NCBI GenBank assembly: GCA_947652115.1
Contig: OX393569.1
Coordinates: forward strand, 12,305,441 to 12,369,440
Source of the DNA: Blastomussa wellsi
Taxonomy: Eukaryota; Cnidaria; Anthozoa; Scleractinia; Plerogyridae
Length of the DNA: 64,000 nt
Direction of reading: 5' to 3'
Shown here: piece after piece, positions 24,006 to 36,161 of the stretch
Position numbering within the stretch: position 1 is the stretch's first letter
Layout: each line of letters opens with the position of its first letter
Notes under the pieces: generated by a model
Seen by the model: the letters and a program-made list of their open reading frames with translations, nothing else
What the model was told of the DNA's origin: nothing
The model's database searches: none
Program-made: the position numbers and the translations under genes

Positions 24006-24450
24006 CAAAGAATTCACAAACAAAATTACTCACTGAAGTGAAACAAAGATGAAGACAAAACAAACAAAAATCGATAAAACAGCCAGAAGGCATCAGTGCA
24101 GCGTGCTGTTTATGAATTGTTGAACGTAAGCGTTGAAATTTAAACTTGAACTGGTGAGCAATGCATTGTACAGTAGCATTGAAAACCCGAACTTGAACCA
24201 TTGAGTAACGCATCAAAAACGATTACAACTATCAAACAAAGAAACACAACGCGCTGTCAATGCTCTGCAATGCTAAGGCAATGCGTTGGTTATGTGTTGC
24301 AATGCAGAACACTCAAAGCATTGACATTTCTTATGTTGGGTTTTCGTAAATAGGGTCGCAAATGTAGATTGAAGCACATAGATTACAACGGTTGTGAAGG
24401 TTATCTAATGGCAATTCTACTTTTACCTTTTCTTTGGGCACTCGTTCAAA
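24006..24450. repeat. Tandem duplication unit 2
   Basis: Second copy of the unit above, about 10 bases shorter near its end (a TTTTTTCAATTTAATT stretch is reduced). The sequence after it, TTTGGGCACTCGTTCAAAACATTCACA, looks like the start of a third, truncated unit. Confidence 0.85.
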
Positions 24451-24710
24451 ACATTCACACAACGCTAAAAGTTAGTCTCCTGTTGGCAACTAGCTATGAA
24501 ATTCTGGTTGCGAACACTCAATTTTCAGTCGCATTGGTGACCAGCTGGTCACAATTTCGGACCATGATTAGTGGAGAATATCTCTACAAAACACATTTCT
24601 TTCTTTACTTTATTTATCCACTGTAGCCATATTCACTCCTTAGAGTGGCTATTTTTATAAATGTAATCAATCCTGTACATACATGCACAGAACAAACAAT
24701 GAGTATTTAC

Positions 24711-24783
24711 CTTCATCTGATTCAGAGTCTTCTATGTCTGCATATGAGTCATCAACTTGAGTCTGGACTGGTTCTGAAGGAAC
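24711..24783 (-). CDS. SUPT6H: SPT6 exon 4 (partial gene)
   Basis: This 73-nt exon lies between an acceptor CCTCTAG (24785-24784) and a donor GTAAAT (24710). It encodes VPSEPVQTQVDDSYADIEDS and ends ESDE plus one base. Phase 0 at its start agrees with exon 3 and phase 1 at its end agrees with exon 5. An alternative acceptor ten bases further in (CCTTCAG) would break phase, so it was rejected. The acidic stretch just before DDFIVDD fits the N-terminal acidic region of SPT6. Confidence 0.75.
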
Positions 24784-27700
24784 CTAGAGGAATGATGCAG
24801 GATACCGGTAGTTTTAACTTGGCCTTCCAAAAGTATTCATTCATTTACATGTGATCATTTTAAATACCTTCTGGGAACTAATGAGCAAAAATAATATTAG
24901 CTTATATTTAGTTCAAACATCAATCATTTAACACACTTCAAATGGCTCAAATAAACTAAATTCATCATTGACATATGATTAAATTACTTCCCTATTAATT
25001 CACTAACCCATTGGCTCCTGGTGATTTTTGGAAAAAGTGCTTTTTTGGACATTTGTGGCATTTTGCGGTCAGTTATAATCTAATAATCTAAATCTGCTCC
25101 CAACTACTCAAAAAGTCATCTTTCCACAAGCATTACGTTTTATGACATTTTTGCTTGGGCATTTTGAAAAGGCAAAGTTTGGTTTAAAAAGTGACCTGCG
25201 TCTTTAGGCATTTTTTCCATTTTTTGTTTTTTTTTTCGCTTTTCCTTTTTCTCCTTTTTGTATCATTTTGCCGCAGTTGTTGGCCTTCTACTGGGCTTGC
25301 CTTCAGTCCAAAAATTCCTGAGAAAGCGTCATCTAAACAGGAAATTCTTGCCATGGAGTAGCCAAGAGTAGCTGAGGAAAATTTTCCTCAGAGTTTTTCA
25401 CTCAAATTTCTAAGCATTTCTGTGTGTATTTCATGCTTAATTAACTCTGTCACTCTGATCTGTGTATCATGAGAAAGATCTTTTCCTCCTGCAGAGATTG
25501 AGTATAGGTGATGCCCTTATTTGGTAAAACATGATGACATAAGAAGCAAAAAAAGGGCAATGTTCACCATGACCATTTTGACCGGCACGGGCACCAAGAT
25601 ATTTCAATTGGATTTGCCAATCAAGAGAAAAGAAACCCAGATTTAACAGAATATTTCTCTTCTTTTTTAGCTTCCTTTACTGATCTGCAATTTGTCTCCT
25701 ATGGCAATTTAACCCATTGACTCCTGGAGATTTTTACAAAAAACCTGTTTTTTTAGACACCAATTTCACATTTAACAACATTTTATGCGCACACATCAAA
25801 ATTTTGAGATAGTTTTTGGAAAAGAAAGTGACCCACCTATTTAGGCTTTTTGTTTTCTTGATTTTATTTTTCACTTTTCCTTTCTCCTTTTCTCGTATCT
25901 TTTTTATGCTTTTGTTGGCTCTTACTGGGCTTGCTTTCAGTTCAAGAATTGCCAAGAAAGCATTAATGTGCCTCGCACAAATTCACTGACTGTACACCAG
26001 TAACTACTCTTGATGGAAGGAAGAAAATTCTGGCACAGAAAGGACTTTGCTTTAAAGTGCCTATGAAGTAAAATTTTTTTTGCACATTTTTGTAGTATAT
26101 TGTACCCTATTCCAAAATGACAAAAGAAATTCGGCAGAAAGGAAAGAAAATCCGTTTTCTTGCTGCTTGCAGTACGTAAATAGGGGGTTCCGGAGACTGG
26201 GAACGAATTAAGCGGTGATGATGTAGTTAGTGGCTCCAGCATGTTGTTTACACATAGTTTCCTGTTGCTTTTGAGTGAACTTCTTCCAGTCAGGGGACTA
26301 TAGCTCGTATTTTCATGGGCTAAATTTCAACTATGTCTGACAGTAGCGACGAAATGCCTTTCTCGACATCCATTTCGAGCGATGAAAAATCCTCAAGAAG
26401 CTATTCTTCGCTGGAAATTTAGATAGTTGGACATATCCAACGGCCTTATGCGCGTTATGCAGACGAGCCGATCGCTCGTGACATTTGTTCATTTGCCATC
26501 GATCTGTTTATTAATTCGGTCTTCCGACCTATTTTGCTTCACATTAGTTTCTAAAGGGCGCTATATACTTATTTGGAGGCTTTTTTCTTCAAACTGAAGC
26601 CATAACATCGTAGCCGCCATGCAGGTGTATATAGGTCAGACGTCTGAACGATATTCCATTAGCAGTTTGACACCTCTGTAATGTACACTCGATTTGTTTT
26701 TGCTCATTTATATTTGCAGGATATGTTTAAGTTCTCATAATGACTTCGCTATCGAATGGCAGGGTAAGACTTACCGTGAAGATGTTGATAGCTTGCATTT
26801 GCTGTTTGTGATGCCGGGCCTGGCTATTAATAAACTGATACTGTTGCAAGATGTGGTTTATTATCACGGATATTTGTCTTAGTCCTGCTTCTCTGGAAAC
26901 TGCTGTAGCTCTACTTCGAGAAAGCCATTCCGTGTCGTAGAGGGTGTGTTTCTTGCATTAGCATTTAGCCTTCTGAGCTCGGTGTTTAGATTTTGACCTC
27001 CTAATTTGTTCACTGTATTTTCTTGTTGGCACCACATGATTCAACTGTAGATTAATTTTATATTTACCACGTGCAAATTTGTTGACTGTGTTGCATGTTG
27101 TGCATGCCACTATTTCAGAATATGTTTCCATTTGAAACAAACACGTGCCACATCTTTTTCGATGACAAAATTAATCTTAACTGTTTTCTGACTAAACAAT
27201 TAGATGTGTGCGTGTTTCACACCGGCACGTATAATTCACATAGCACAGGATGTTAATTAATAAACTTCACTTACTTCAGTTATAGGCGATGTCTTCATTA
27301 CAACCAAATTTTTTGGATGGAACTGAACCCTTAATAAGACGTTTTCCAATTCCACTGCTTCTTCAGAACCATCACAGCGGAAACCTGGCTTGTGCTCGAA
27401 GTAGACTGCGAGAAGTCTCTATTTTGCTCCAAAATCGACTACGAAAGCAAAAATTTGCGAGCGCTATTTTCCAGGGGCGAGCGGCAAATTTGCGGGCCTT
27501 GAGTTTCGTGGGCACCAGCTGGAGTAAAAATCGAGACTGCAATGTCTTCATACAGGATTTCTTACGCTCTTGGAACAGCTCACATCAATGTCACCTTGAC
27601 ACTCACGCCCACTTTCAAACATGATTGACAGTTTCAGAAGCGGTAAACAAAGCTTGGAATAAGAACATTTTTTTATAGTGCAAGTAAACTTTCACTTTCA

Positions 27701-27850
27701 TTACGGATTTTTCGCTTTCGTTACGGATTTTGGAGCAAAGATAGAGACTGCTCGCAGTCTTAGCTTGGAATATGCGAATGCGATGAGCAGTTCCACTCCA
27801 AAGAAGCCCATTTCGAACAGGGCGAAGAAAAATATTTTTGTTGTTCAGTG
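24784..27850. other. SUPT6H intron 3, left part; repeat relics, no gene recognised
   Basis: Two sites, CTAACCCATTGGCTCCTGG (about 25003) and TTTAACCCATTGACTCCTGG (about 25708), match the terminus of the piggyBac-type element at 37919, and the sequences after them resemble each other (GCATTTTTTCC/GGCTTTTTGTTTTC, CTTACTGGGCTTGC). They are two related MITE ends. Frames at 25937-26242 and 27289-27624 show no domain. A short ATG frame starting MSDSSDEMPFS lies at 26334 but stops after 29 codons. Confidence 0.45.
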
Positions 27851-27929
27851 TAACTGTTCATTCAAGACAGTTTATGGAAACTTCAATTCAAAAAACACCG
27901 CTGGTGAACAGTCCGAAAGGGCGAAGACG

Positions 27930-28338
27930 TGGTACATTAGTGCAGTCTTCTCTTGACGATGGTAATGTTGTTTATCCTGTTGTAGTGGTTAGAGTCGGTG
28001 GAATTGAGTGTCGTGCATTGTTAGATTCTGGTGCGTCAAGTTGTTATGCCTCTGCCAAGCTGTTAGACATGCTGGGAAAACAGCCAACCAAGATCAAGCC
28101 AAAAAAAGTTGTGATGCTTACGGCTTCTACTACAGTAAGAATGGAGATTTATAAGACCAATGTTTCGTCAAAGTGTGGGGATTACAAGTTGGAAGTCAAT
28201 CTCACCAAAGTCAATGGAGGCGAGTTACTCAGCCTGAAAAATCCTCGATACGAACAGTTGATGAAAGCCTACTCTCATTTGAAGGGTGTAGAAATGGACG
28301 ACACAGACACCACACCATTTCCTCCTGTTCATGAATGA
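27930..28338 (+). pseudogene. BEL/Pao retrotransposon aspartic protease region
   Basis: The frame carries VYPVVVVRVGGIECRALLD followed by the active-site triplet as DSGAS, then a segment ending with LSLKNPRYEQLMKAYSHLKG. This is the retropepsin-like region of BEL/Pao elements, which cleaves the Gag-Pol polyprotein. A stop follows at 28336-28338, and the reverse transcriptase resumes in other frames. No gag region was recognised upstream. Confidence 0.75.
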
Positions 28339-29538
28339 ACAGGAAGAATAGAAAGCTGAAGGTGTAGTAGAGGCAGCTGACCAGGAAGGAAGGAGGCAGC
28401 TGACCAGGAGGAATTGAGTTCTACATCACCTAGAAACAAGTCATAAGAGAAGAGGCTGTGACTGTCACAACAAAAGTTTGTGTGGTGTATGATGCGTCGG
28501 CTAAGGCCCACCCCAATGCTGTATTGTTGAATGATTGTTTGTATCCTGGGCCCCTGCAACAAAACAAATTGTGGAATGTACTTGTCAGGTCACATATACA
28601 CCATGCTGCAGCAGTGGGAGATCTCCAGAAGGCATTCTTGCAAGTACGAATTAAAGAGTCTGACCGTGATGCTTTACAATTTCACAGGAGACAGGGAGAA
28701 CACTCAGAGATTGAGACACTGCATTAATTTTTACTAGAGCCTCATTTGGCCTGGCACCATCTCCTTTTCTTCTTGGCAGTGTGATTGAGCACCACTTGGA
28801 CAACTGGGAAACATGTGAACCATATGCAGTAGCTGAACTACAAAAAAACCTCATGTGGATGACTTAGTAAGTAGCAACGTGACAGTAGAAACCGTAAAGG
28901 AACTGAAGGAACAAGCCATCGAGATTTTTGAAGATGCAACCTTCACATTTCACAAATGGCAGTCAAATGAGCTTAAATTAGAAGAGAACCCTGTCCTGCT
29001 AGTGGATAAAGAGGGAACTTTTGCTAAGCAGCAACTTGTGAAACCCCAAGCAGGAGGATAGAGTCTACTTGGATTGGGATGGGACAAGGAACGTGATGAG
29101 ATACTTGTATCGTTTCCTGAGTGGGAAACAGAGTCAACTAAGAAGTGTTCTTTGCAAGCTTGCAAGTATTTATGACCCCTTCGGATTTGTCTTGCCAGTT
29201 ACTCTACTCTGTAGCGTGATGCGCGTTGTGAAAAGTTGGCATGGGATGCTGAGTTGACAGGCAGTCTGAAACTCAAGTGGCAAAGGTGGGAACAGAGCAT
29301 GCCCAAACAGATAGCTGTTACACGTGCCCTAGCAGAGTACAGGGCGCCCATCCAAGCCATTCAGTTGCATGGCTTCGGTGATGCAAGCAGTTATAGTGTG
29401 GGTGCAGTAGTGTATGCAGTTGTGAAGCAAGAATCGGGCATTTCTCAGCAGCTTATAGCAGCAAAGGGAAAGTGGAAGCTAAAGCATGCATTGTGTTATA
29501 TGCATGTTCCCTGCGTCATGCATTATACTTGGATTTAG
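28339..29538 (+). pseudogene. BEL/Pao reverse transcriptase and RNase H, broken
   Basis: Pieces of a BEL/Pao polymerase occur in changing frames. RT motifs include VVYDASAKAHPNAVLLNDCL and AVGDLQKAFLQVRI (28480-28660). The catalytic YxDD-type motif is reduced to a fragment with DDLVSSN near 28858. A connection segment with YDPFGFVLPVTLL lies near 29170. RNase H starts are seen in LHGFGDASSYSVGAVVY near 29370. Several stops and frame changes make it non-functional. Confidence 0.75.
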
Positions 29539-29539
29539 T

Positions 29540-29904
29540 GGCCTCGTTGGAAACCCAAGACTTCATACTGAGTTTGAAGAGGCTGATTGCTAGAAAAGGA
29601 AGACCAGAGAAGATCTATTCAGATAATGGAACAACATTTGTCGGTGCTGCGAGGTGGCTAAGAAAGGCTGTGTGTGATGAGAAGTTTAACAAATTCCTTG
29701 CCGAGGATGAAATCATCTGGTAGTTCAACCTCAGTCACACCCCATGGTGGGAGGGGGCAGTATGAGAGGATGGTCAGTTTAGTGAAAAATGCCTTCTACA
29801 AGACCACTGGTGGTGGCTTACCTACATGGGCAGAAATGGAGGAAGTGCTACTCGATGTAGAGGTAACCTTGAATGACCGGCCAGAGTCCAGACGTGCTGT
29901 GTAA
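29540..29904 (+). pseudogene. BEL/Pao integrase C-terminal fragment
   Basis: KGRPEKIYSDNGTTFVGAARWLRKA shows the second catalytic Asp block of a retroviral-type integrase, and GGRGQYERMVSLVKNAF the Glu block. The zinc-binding N-terminus and first Asp block are missing: RNase H sequence passes almost directly into this region, implying an internal deletion of several hundred bases. A stop and frame change lie near 29720. Confidence 0.7.
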
Positions 29905-30130
29905 ACAAACAACTTTTTTTCCTTCATTACAGTGCTGATGGATGTCATGTCTCTTGTACTTCTGACCAAAAATGTCCTTCTATACATTAAGTTGGGAGCT
30001 TGAAACGAAAGATTCTTTCCTCTCAATGGAAAACTTATCGTTTAAGCGTTTTGAACTAAAACATTTAATAAAAGGATACAATATTCGTGTAATGCCATCA
30101 TGTCCACTGTTCACACAGGCAACTTTGCAG

Positions 30131-30480
30131 ATTTAACGTCAGATAACACAACTGGAAGCTCTGATTTAAAAAACTGTGAACAAAATTATTATCCTTAGAA
30201 ATACAAGCGATATTTGAGGACGAACAAATCTCGCTTTACACATCCAACGTCACATCTTTGCTTGGCGTGCTCATTAGCTTTCCAGAAGTTATTAGAGCCG
30301 TGTACTTGTGATTACAGTTAATGGAGCTTAGCAAAAATCTGATGTCACTGCCTGCCCACCCGCCTGCCCAACACATAGGCCCCACACAAACTTTCGTTGG
30401 GGAGCACAGGAAACCCACAAGCTCAGAGATTAGAATGTGTTCTCCCCTTTGTTGAACACAATGAGCTTAAAAAGTAATCA
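30131..30480. repeat. Interspersed repeat related to 5333-5880
   Basis: Ordered matches with 5333-5880 include TATTTGAGGACGAACAAA, CTGCCCACCCGCCTGCCC and GATTAGAATGTGTTCTCC. This copy lacks the tRNA-derived insertion present in the other. Its right part is included in the tandem duplication that starts at 30269. Confidence 0.6.
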
Positions 30481-30628
30481 AAGTGTGAAAAGTGATCTGA
30501 ATAATTTGTTTACACAGTTGAATAATCGTAACAACAATTATTTTTAACACAGTGTAACCGCCGACCAGTTAGCTCAGTTGGTAGAGCGCCGGACTACCGT
30601 GCGGGAGGTCTCGGGTTCTTGTCCCAGA

Positions 30629-30667
<39 letters not shown>

Positions 30668-30960
30668 CGTGCTGCCTTTGTAATTACATCTGCAAATGGT
30701 TAGATGTTCTAGTCTTCTCGGATAAGGACGATAAAACCGTAGGTCCCGTCTCCTGCATCTTCAATGTTACGGGTCAGCAGGGGACGTTAAAGAACCCACA
30801 CACTAATCGTAAAGAGTAGGGCACAGAGTTCCCGGTGCTGCGGTCTGGTCTGTTTGCATAATGTACGCATGGGTTGGGTGGGTCGGGTGAGGTCATGAAT
30901 GGACTGATAGCGGCTGCCATAGGCGCCTTAACATGCTGATGTCCAATCTCACCCTGACTA
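30269..30960. repeat. 692-bp tandem duplication, unit 1
   Basis: The unit runs from GCTCATTAGCTTTCCAGAAG to CTCACCCTGACTA and is followed head to tail by an apparently identical copy at 30961-31652. It contains part of the 30131-30480 repeat and a tRNA-derived SINE lacking its 3' tail. Confidence 0.9.
30563..30956 (+). repeat. tRNA-derived SINE, tail-less copy
   Basis: Box A TAGCTCAGTTGGTAGAGC at 30570 and box B GGGTTCTTGTCCC at 30613 form a tRNA-like polymerase III promoter. A long body follows with CGGATAAGGACGATAAAACC and GGGGACGTTAAAGAACCC. The 3' tail is cut off at the duplication junction. Confidence 0.8.
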
Positions 30961-31320
30961 GCTCATTAGCTTTCCAGAAGTTATTAGAGCCGTGTACTTG
31001 TGATTACAGTTAATGGAGCTTAGCAAAAATCTGATGTCACTGCCTGCCCACCCGCCTGCCCAACACATAGGCCCCACACAAACTTTCGTTGGGGAGCACA
31101 GGAAACCCACAAGCTCAGAGATTAGAATGTGTTCTCCCCTTTGTTGAACACAATGAGCTTAAAAAGTAATCAAAGTGTGAAAAGTGATCTGAATAATTTG
31201 TTTACACAGTTGAATAATCGTAACAACAATTATTTTTAACACAGTGTAACCGCCGACCAGTTAGCTCAGTTGGTAGAGCGCCGGACTACCGTGCGGGAGG
31301 TCTCGGGTTCTTGTCCCAGA

Positions 31321-31359
<39 letters not shown>

Positions 31360-31652
31360 CGTGCTGCCTTTGTAATTACATCTGCAAATGGTTAGATGTT
31401 CTAGTCTTCTCGGATAAGGACGATAAAACCGTAGGTCCCGTCTCCTGCATCTTCAATGTTACGGGTCAGCAGGGGACGTTAAAGAACCCACACACTAATC
31501 GTAAAGAGTAGGGCACAGAGTTCCCGGTGCTGCGGTCTGGTCTGTTTGCATAATGTACGCATGGGTTGGGTGGGTCGGGTGAGGTCATGAATGGACTGAT
31601 AGCGGCTGCCATAGGCGCCTTAACATGCTGATGTCCAATCTCACCCTGACTA
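30961..31652. repeat. 692-bp tandem duplication, unit 2
   Basis: No difference from unit 1 was noticed on reading. The SINE in this unit continues past the duplication end into its normal 3' tail, so unit 2's right side preserves the original sequence. A very recent event or an assembly duplication would both give this picture. Confidence 0.9.
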
Positions 31653-31712
31653 GAAATGTAAAGCGCATTGGAACATGTCTATGGAAAATGCACTATATAA
31701 ATCCATTACCAT
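31255..31712 (+). repeat. tRNA-derived SINE, full-length copy
   Basis: Same promoter and body as the copy at 30563, but with a 3' tail containing GTAAAGCGCATTGGAACATG and GCACTATATAAATCC, a style of SINE tail often shared with a partner LINE. It is the likely parent of the tail-less copy. Confidence 0.8.
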
Positions 31713-33700
31713 TATGACCAGTTAAGTGTAGGAGGCAATGTGATTTTTTTTTGGTTATGGAGTTTGACCAATTAACTGTGGCCTGCACAACATGACAACT
31801 TCACTGCAGTTAAGTGTGTACCCACATTTTGTGGGTCAATCATTATTCATATATGCAGTCTATTGTTTGTTACCATTAAATATTCATCCACCATGACACA
31901 AATTCTTTCCAATTACGTACTTGGCTATGCACGGGCGCAAAAGCTTTGATGTTAGGGGTGATATATTTCTTTTGTTGCCAGGTTGATTCTTGAGTGAGTT
32001 TACTGCAATCCATTGTTCGCTTGAACTTCACTTTAATTAAAAAAAAGAGGGCAACTCATGATGTTTAATGTGAGGATCTCAAATGCCTACATTTCGGGTT
32101 TGTAAACACCATCAAACTGCTTGCCACAAATTTTGTCATTGTAGAAAATTAAAAGCAGCAACTTCAACAATTAGCCGCTGTATTGGTTGGTTGCTTGGAT
32201 ATATATTATTACATCCTTGCCACGAAAGTCAACAACATCGCCTTTAAACAGATTTTTCAGGTTTAGATTCTGAAGGGGAAAACAGATGAATATTTGCTTT
32301 CAGCACACAAAGAAGCACTTGTGGTCGTAATGAAAACAAAACACACATTTCTATTTAATCCTACCTTCCTTTTGGTGAAACGCTGAGGAAAAAGCGTTTC
32401 CCGATCACCATTCTGCTCTCCCATCAGGAAAAGTTTACAACAACAATCTTCTCGCTTTTCTAAATCTATACAAGTCACATAGAGAAATACCAGCCACAAA
32501 GTTTTTAGATTGTCGAGAGTACATTTCATTGTTTATTGATTTTGAATGAATTGATATGTTTACTTCACGCGCCAGAACGTGGCCAGTTCTCTCACGGAAA
32601 ACTGTGCACCAAAAACTGCTTCAAAAGCCTTCAACTTTTATAAGACTAAGCTTAGCTCAAACATATTAGAGCTTTTCAAAGCCAGATTTAAATGGAGGCA
32701 AAAAGACGAGACGCTTGCAGACAAGCCGTGGCAGCTTCTGAATAGTGAGGACAAGCAGTGGCGGCTTTAAACTATAAATTCGGTTCTCTGTTAAAACTCA
32801 ACCAAAACATTACTTGTAGCATTTAAGGGCTCGTTTTAAAGCTTGTAAAATACTTCTCAACACAAAACTTTGCTCATATTAACACAATACAGCGGAGACA
32901 AGCGGAGGTAGCTTTTGAATAGAGCCGACAAGCAGTGGCAACTTTTCATGATAAATTCAGTTCTATGTCAAAACTCAACCAAAACTAGCATTCAAGGGCT
33001 CATTTTAAAGCTTGTAGAATGCTTCTCAACACGAAGCTGACGAACAGTTTGTTGCACTAGAGTGAAGCATTTAGTTGCAGAAAAGTTACGTGCGACATTT
33101 TCTGTGAATGCAAATTAAACACGAACAAAAGGGTACTTTTTACACATCTAGTGTTTAATCTTTCTTGACGTTTAAGTCTATTGTAATAGATGAATAGACT
33201 CTCCGAAAAAAATCACAAGTATTCCCATTAGCAAGAGGCTTCCTTTCACCGGAGTATCTCCGGCAAACTACGAGCATTTTTCCGAAACGCGAATTTGGAG
33301 CCCACATGGTAAAAATGCCAGCAGCTACCCCCATTTACCAAAGACACACTTAAACCGTCGTGAAGTTGTAATGATTTGAAAATACTGTCAGATCCAGGGA
33401 TGGATCCAAGGATTTTTGATAGGGACGATCCAAAACAATTTGGCTAGGGAAGGGGGGGCTCCAAACCTCCCCACCACCCCCCCCCCAACCCTCCTTCTGG
33501 ATCTGCCACTGAGATCTATTCCATTCCATTGATAGAGGAACAAAATATACCATAAAATTCATACCTTTAGAGGGTCTATCTAATAAAAATTTAATGCTGG
33601 GAATTTTTTTTCAAAAAGTGGCAACCAAAATTTTGAAATTGGCTACCACTTTGAAATATTTAGGGGCTACTGGAAAAAAACTTGATTTCATGCCCTGTCA
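31713..33700. other. SUPT6H intron 3, no gene recognised
   Basis: Short frames only. Around 32700-33040 the words CAAGC(C/A)GTGGC, AAAACTCAACCAAAAC and GGCTCRTTTTAAAGCTTGTA each occur twice about 180 bp apart, indicating a diverged local duplication. A G/C homopolymer-rich patch lies at 33450-33495. Confidence 0.45.
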
Positions 33701-33703
33701 CAT

Positions 33704-33915
33704 TTGGGAAGCAGGGTGATGCAGTGGTGGGAGCACTCACCTCCCATCAATGTGACCTGGGTTTGATTCCGGCCCGGTGCCATATGTGGGTTGAGTTTGT
33801 TGTTTGTTCTCACCTCGCTTCAAGGGTTTTTCTCTGGGTTCTCCAGTTTCTAAATTCCAATTTGACCTGGATAGAGGACCCACATGGAAACCAGCTGAGG
33901 CTGGTGTGGCTTCCT
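33704..33915 (+). repeat. tRNA-derived SINE, second family
   Basis: A polymerase III promoter is visible as GGTGATGCAGTGGTGGGAGC (box A region, about 33715) and GGTTTGATTCC (box B, 33760-33770). The body includes CTCACCTCGCTTCAAGG and CTGGGTTCTCCAG. It differs from the 30563 family in both head and body. Confidence 0.65.
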
Positions 33916-34144
33916 TTCTAAATATGGTGTTATTATCAATACCTGATTTCTAAAATCCCTTACCACACAACAGTGTGCCATGATTAATTCTGGAGCACTT
34001 TCCATTCAGGTGGAAAAACAAGTGAGAACTTTTTGCCAAATGAACAATACATATTTGCCATAAACACAATGGTATGGGATGATTCTGTACCAGTTGACAA
34101 GTTTCCAGTTCAATTTCATTTCCCACCAAAACAGCTGCTTATTT

Positions 34145-36053
34145 GTGACCCTCCACGGGAAAACAGGGACAAAGGTGATAGCACGCTCACAACACGCTTC
34201 CACCTTAAAACAATAGATTTCGATTTTAGCACGCTTAAAGCGTGTTCTGAAACTTGCCTCATTAGTGGATCTTTTGTTTTACAGGACACACTAAACACAA
34301 TTAAGCGTGCGGGGCCGAAGAAAGAAGCGTGAGCAGTCGAACAAAAAAGCATGTCAAGCTTCAAAACAAAAGCTGCGTGTCAGTTGTGTGCGAAAAAGCA
34401 CAACACACTGGGTGTGCGAACGCGCACGCAAAGCGTGACCAACCTTTAAGCATTAAAAGAAATACTCCTAAAACAGTATAGAGTAAGTATAAAGAAAGTA
34501 TAACAGTATAAAGAAAGATCGTGTTATTGAACAGCAAAAAACAAAAACAGTGTTCAGGGTATGTTTTCGACCTACCATTCCTTTATTCATGAAAACAAAA
34601 ATTCCATCCTTTCATTTATCGTGGTGATAACCTGTATTGGATTGCACCGATCCTTTTTGTCACGAATTTCATTTCTCAAGAATACATCCAAGAAAGCTTC
34701 GAACTGTGTGTTTTCAACAAAAGATGCGATTTCGGCTCCTAGGAATTGTCCCTCTCTTGTTCAGTCTTTAGCTTTGTTCTGTTTTTCTCAGCGAAGCCCT
34801 GCGCACCTCTTCAATGGTGAACTAAAAATGTAACCAAAAAATGAAACGCAATGGGCTGTTTATTCGCCAAAGTATTCTGAATTGGATGAAACACTTCTGA
34901 AGTGGTCTTTGGAGCAGAGAAGTGAGGGTAAGTTTTCTGTTTTGAACCGCAATTACAACAATGCTGCCAGTCGATTTCTGTCAGATCGTGTTGTAATGTT
35001 TACTTGGTCGTGGGAACGGCCTCTTCTGATTGGCCAGTTTCGGATGTTTTCAAAACAATTGATCGATCGATCGATCGAAAGTTCACAGGAATTCTTCAGC
35101 CAAAGGCAAAGGAGGTGTGCTATCCACAGGGATAAAGCAGGGGTAAAGCAGGGGTAAAGCAGGCTTGGGAGGAAATTCTAGGGGAGATCATGAGAAAATC
35201 ATTCAAAACATGCAGGATTTCAAAAGCTGGCGACAGCACAGATGATGATCCCCCTGTGATGATGAAATCTACGCCGATGGAATGTCAGATCATGCAAGAA
35301 TCGCTCGGCTTATAACACCGCCACCACCGGCTTATAGACAAATAAATGTACGGTAATTATTAGGGAAATTTGGAAAAGTTTTCTTTTGTTGCGGGAAAAT
35401 ACTCGGTTATAAGACGCACCCCGAGTTTTGAGCAGATTTTGATTGAACAAGCATATTTTCTCGTGCGCCTTATAAGTGAATAAATACGGTAACTTTTATT
35501 CTGAGAATGTTGTACTCGAAGTCGTAACTCAATGGACATTTAAATCATGGCGACACAATGTATCTTACGATAAAATTTTAAGTAAGTGAAAAGAATATTT
35601 TTACGCTCAATTTCATAGTTGATTTGATCTTATTATTTACTTAATATTTGTAGCACTAGCGGTATTTTCGGTTCGAAAACGGTAGATCGTACATTTATTA
35701 AACTCAAATAACTGAAGCGTTTACTTTTGGCGTTGCTTCTTCGTTTGCGAAAGTTTCTCATATAATTATTTCTGGATAACGAAATCTGTAATGAATGTGT
35801 GGTTTCTGCCATAATTCTAGCGTGTTCTTGAGTGTTTTAGCGTGTTAAATTGCCAGCTAAGCGTGACCTCGAGCATACTAATTGCAACAAAAGATTTAGC
35901 GTGCTAAAAATCCCGAAACAAAGCTAGTGTGTTCTGCATTGTTGTAGTGATTAAATATGCGCATATCCGTGACATTAGACACGCTAAGCGTGTTGTGCTA
36001 GCGTGCTGTGAGCGTGCTATCACCTTTGTCCCTGTTTTCCCGTGGAGGGTCAC
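34145..36053. mobile_element. 1.9-kb DNA transposon with long perfect inverted repeats
   Basis: The element starts GTGACCCTCCACGGGAAAAC and continues AGGGACAAAGGTGATAGCACGCTCAC. The reverse complement of its last roughly 46 bases is identical. ATTT borders both sides and could be a 4-bp target duplication. The interior is rich in AGCGTG and CACGCT words in both orientations and holds no recognisable transposase, so it is non-autonomous or decayed. A smaller pair of inverted TTATAAGRCGCAC words at 35404-35492 suggests a nested MITE. It sits in SUPT6H intron 3, about 110 bp before exon 3's donor. Confidence 0.85.
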
Positions 36054-36161
36054 ATTTCATCAACAAGCATGGCAATGGCATGGTTTCTTTATACAATGGA
36101 AAGTGCTCCTAGAGTACACACTTTTCTGTTTTACTTTATTGGTTAATTTAACATTCAGTAC

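Larger units (their letters stand above)
27930..29904 (+). mobile_element. Decayed BEL/Pao LTR retrotransposon body
   Basis: Protease, reverse transcriptase, RNase H and integrase pieces occur in BEL/Pao order. Long terminal repeats were not found by eye on either side, and internal deletions are evident. It lies in SUPT6H intron 3, on the strand opposite to the gene. Confidence 0.75.

Noticed and set aside
27289..27624. 111-codon plus-strand frame before the BEL/Pao element as a possible gag
   Set aside because: No gag or zinc-knuckle motif is visible and composition looks random.
30563..30640. Functional tRNA genes at 30563 and 31255
   Set aside because: Boxes A and B are present, but the B box differs from the GTTCRANYC consensus and a SINE body follows; no proper acceptor stem closes.
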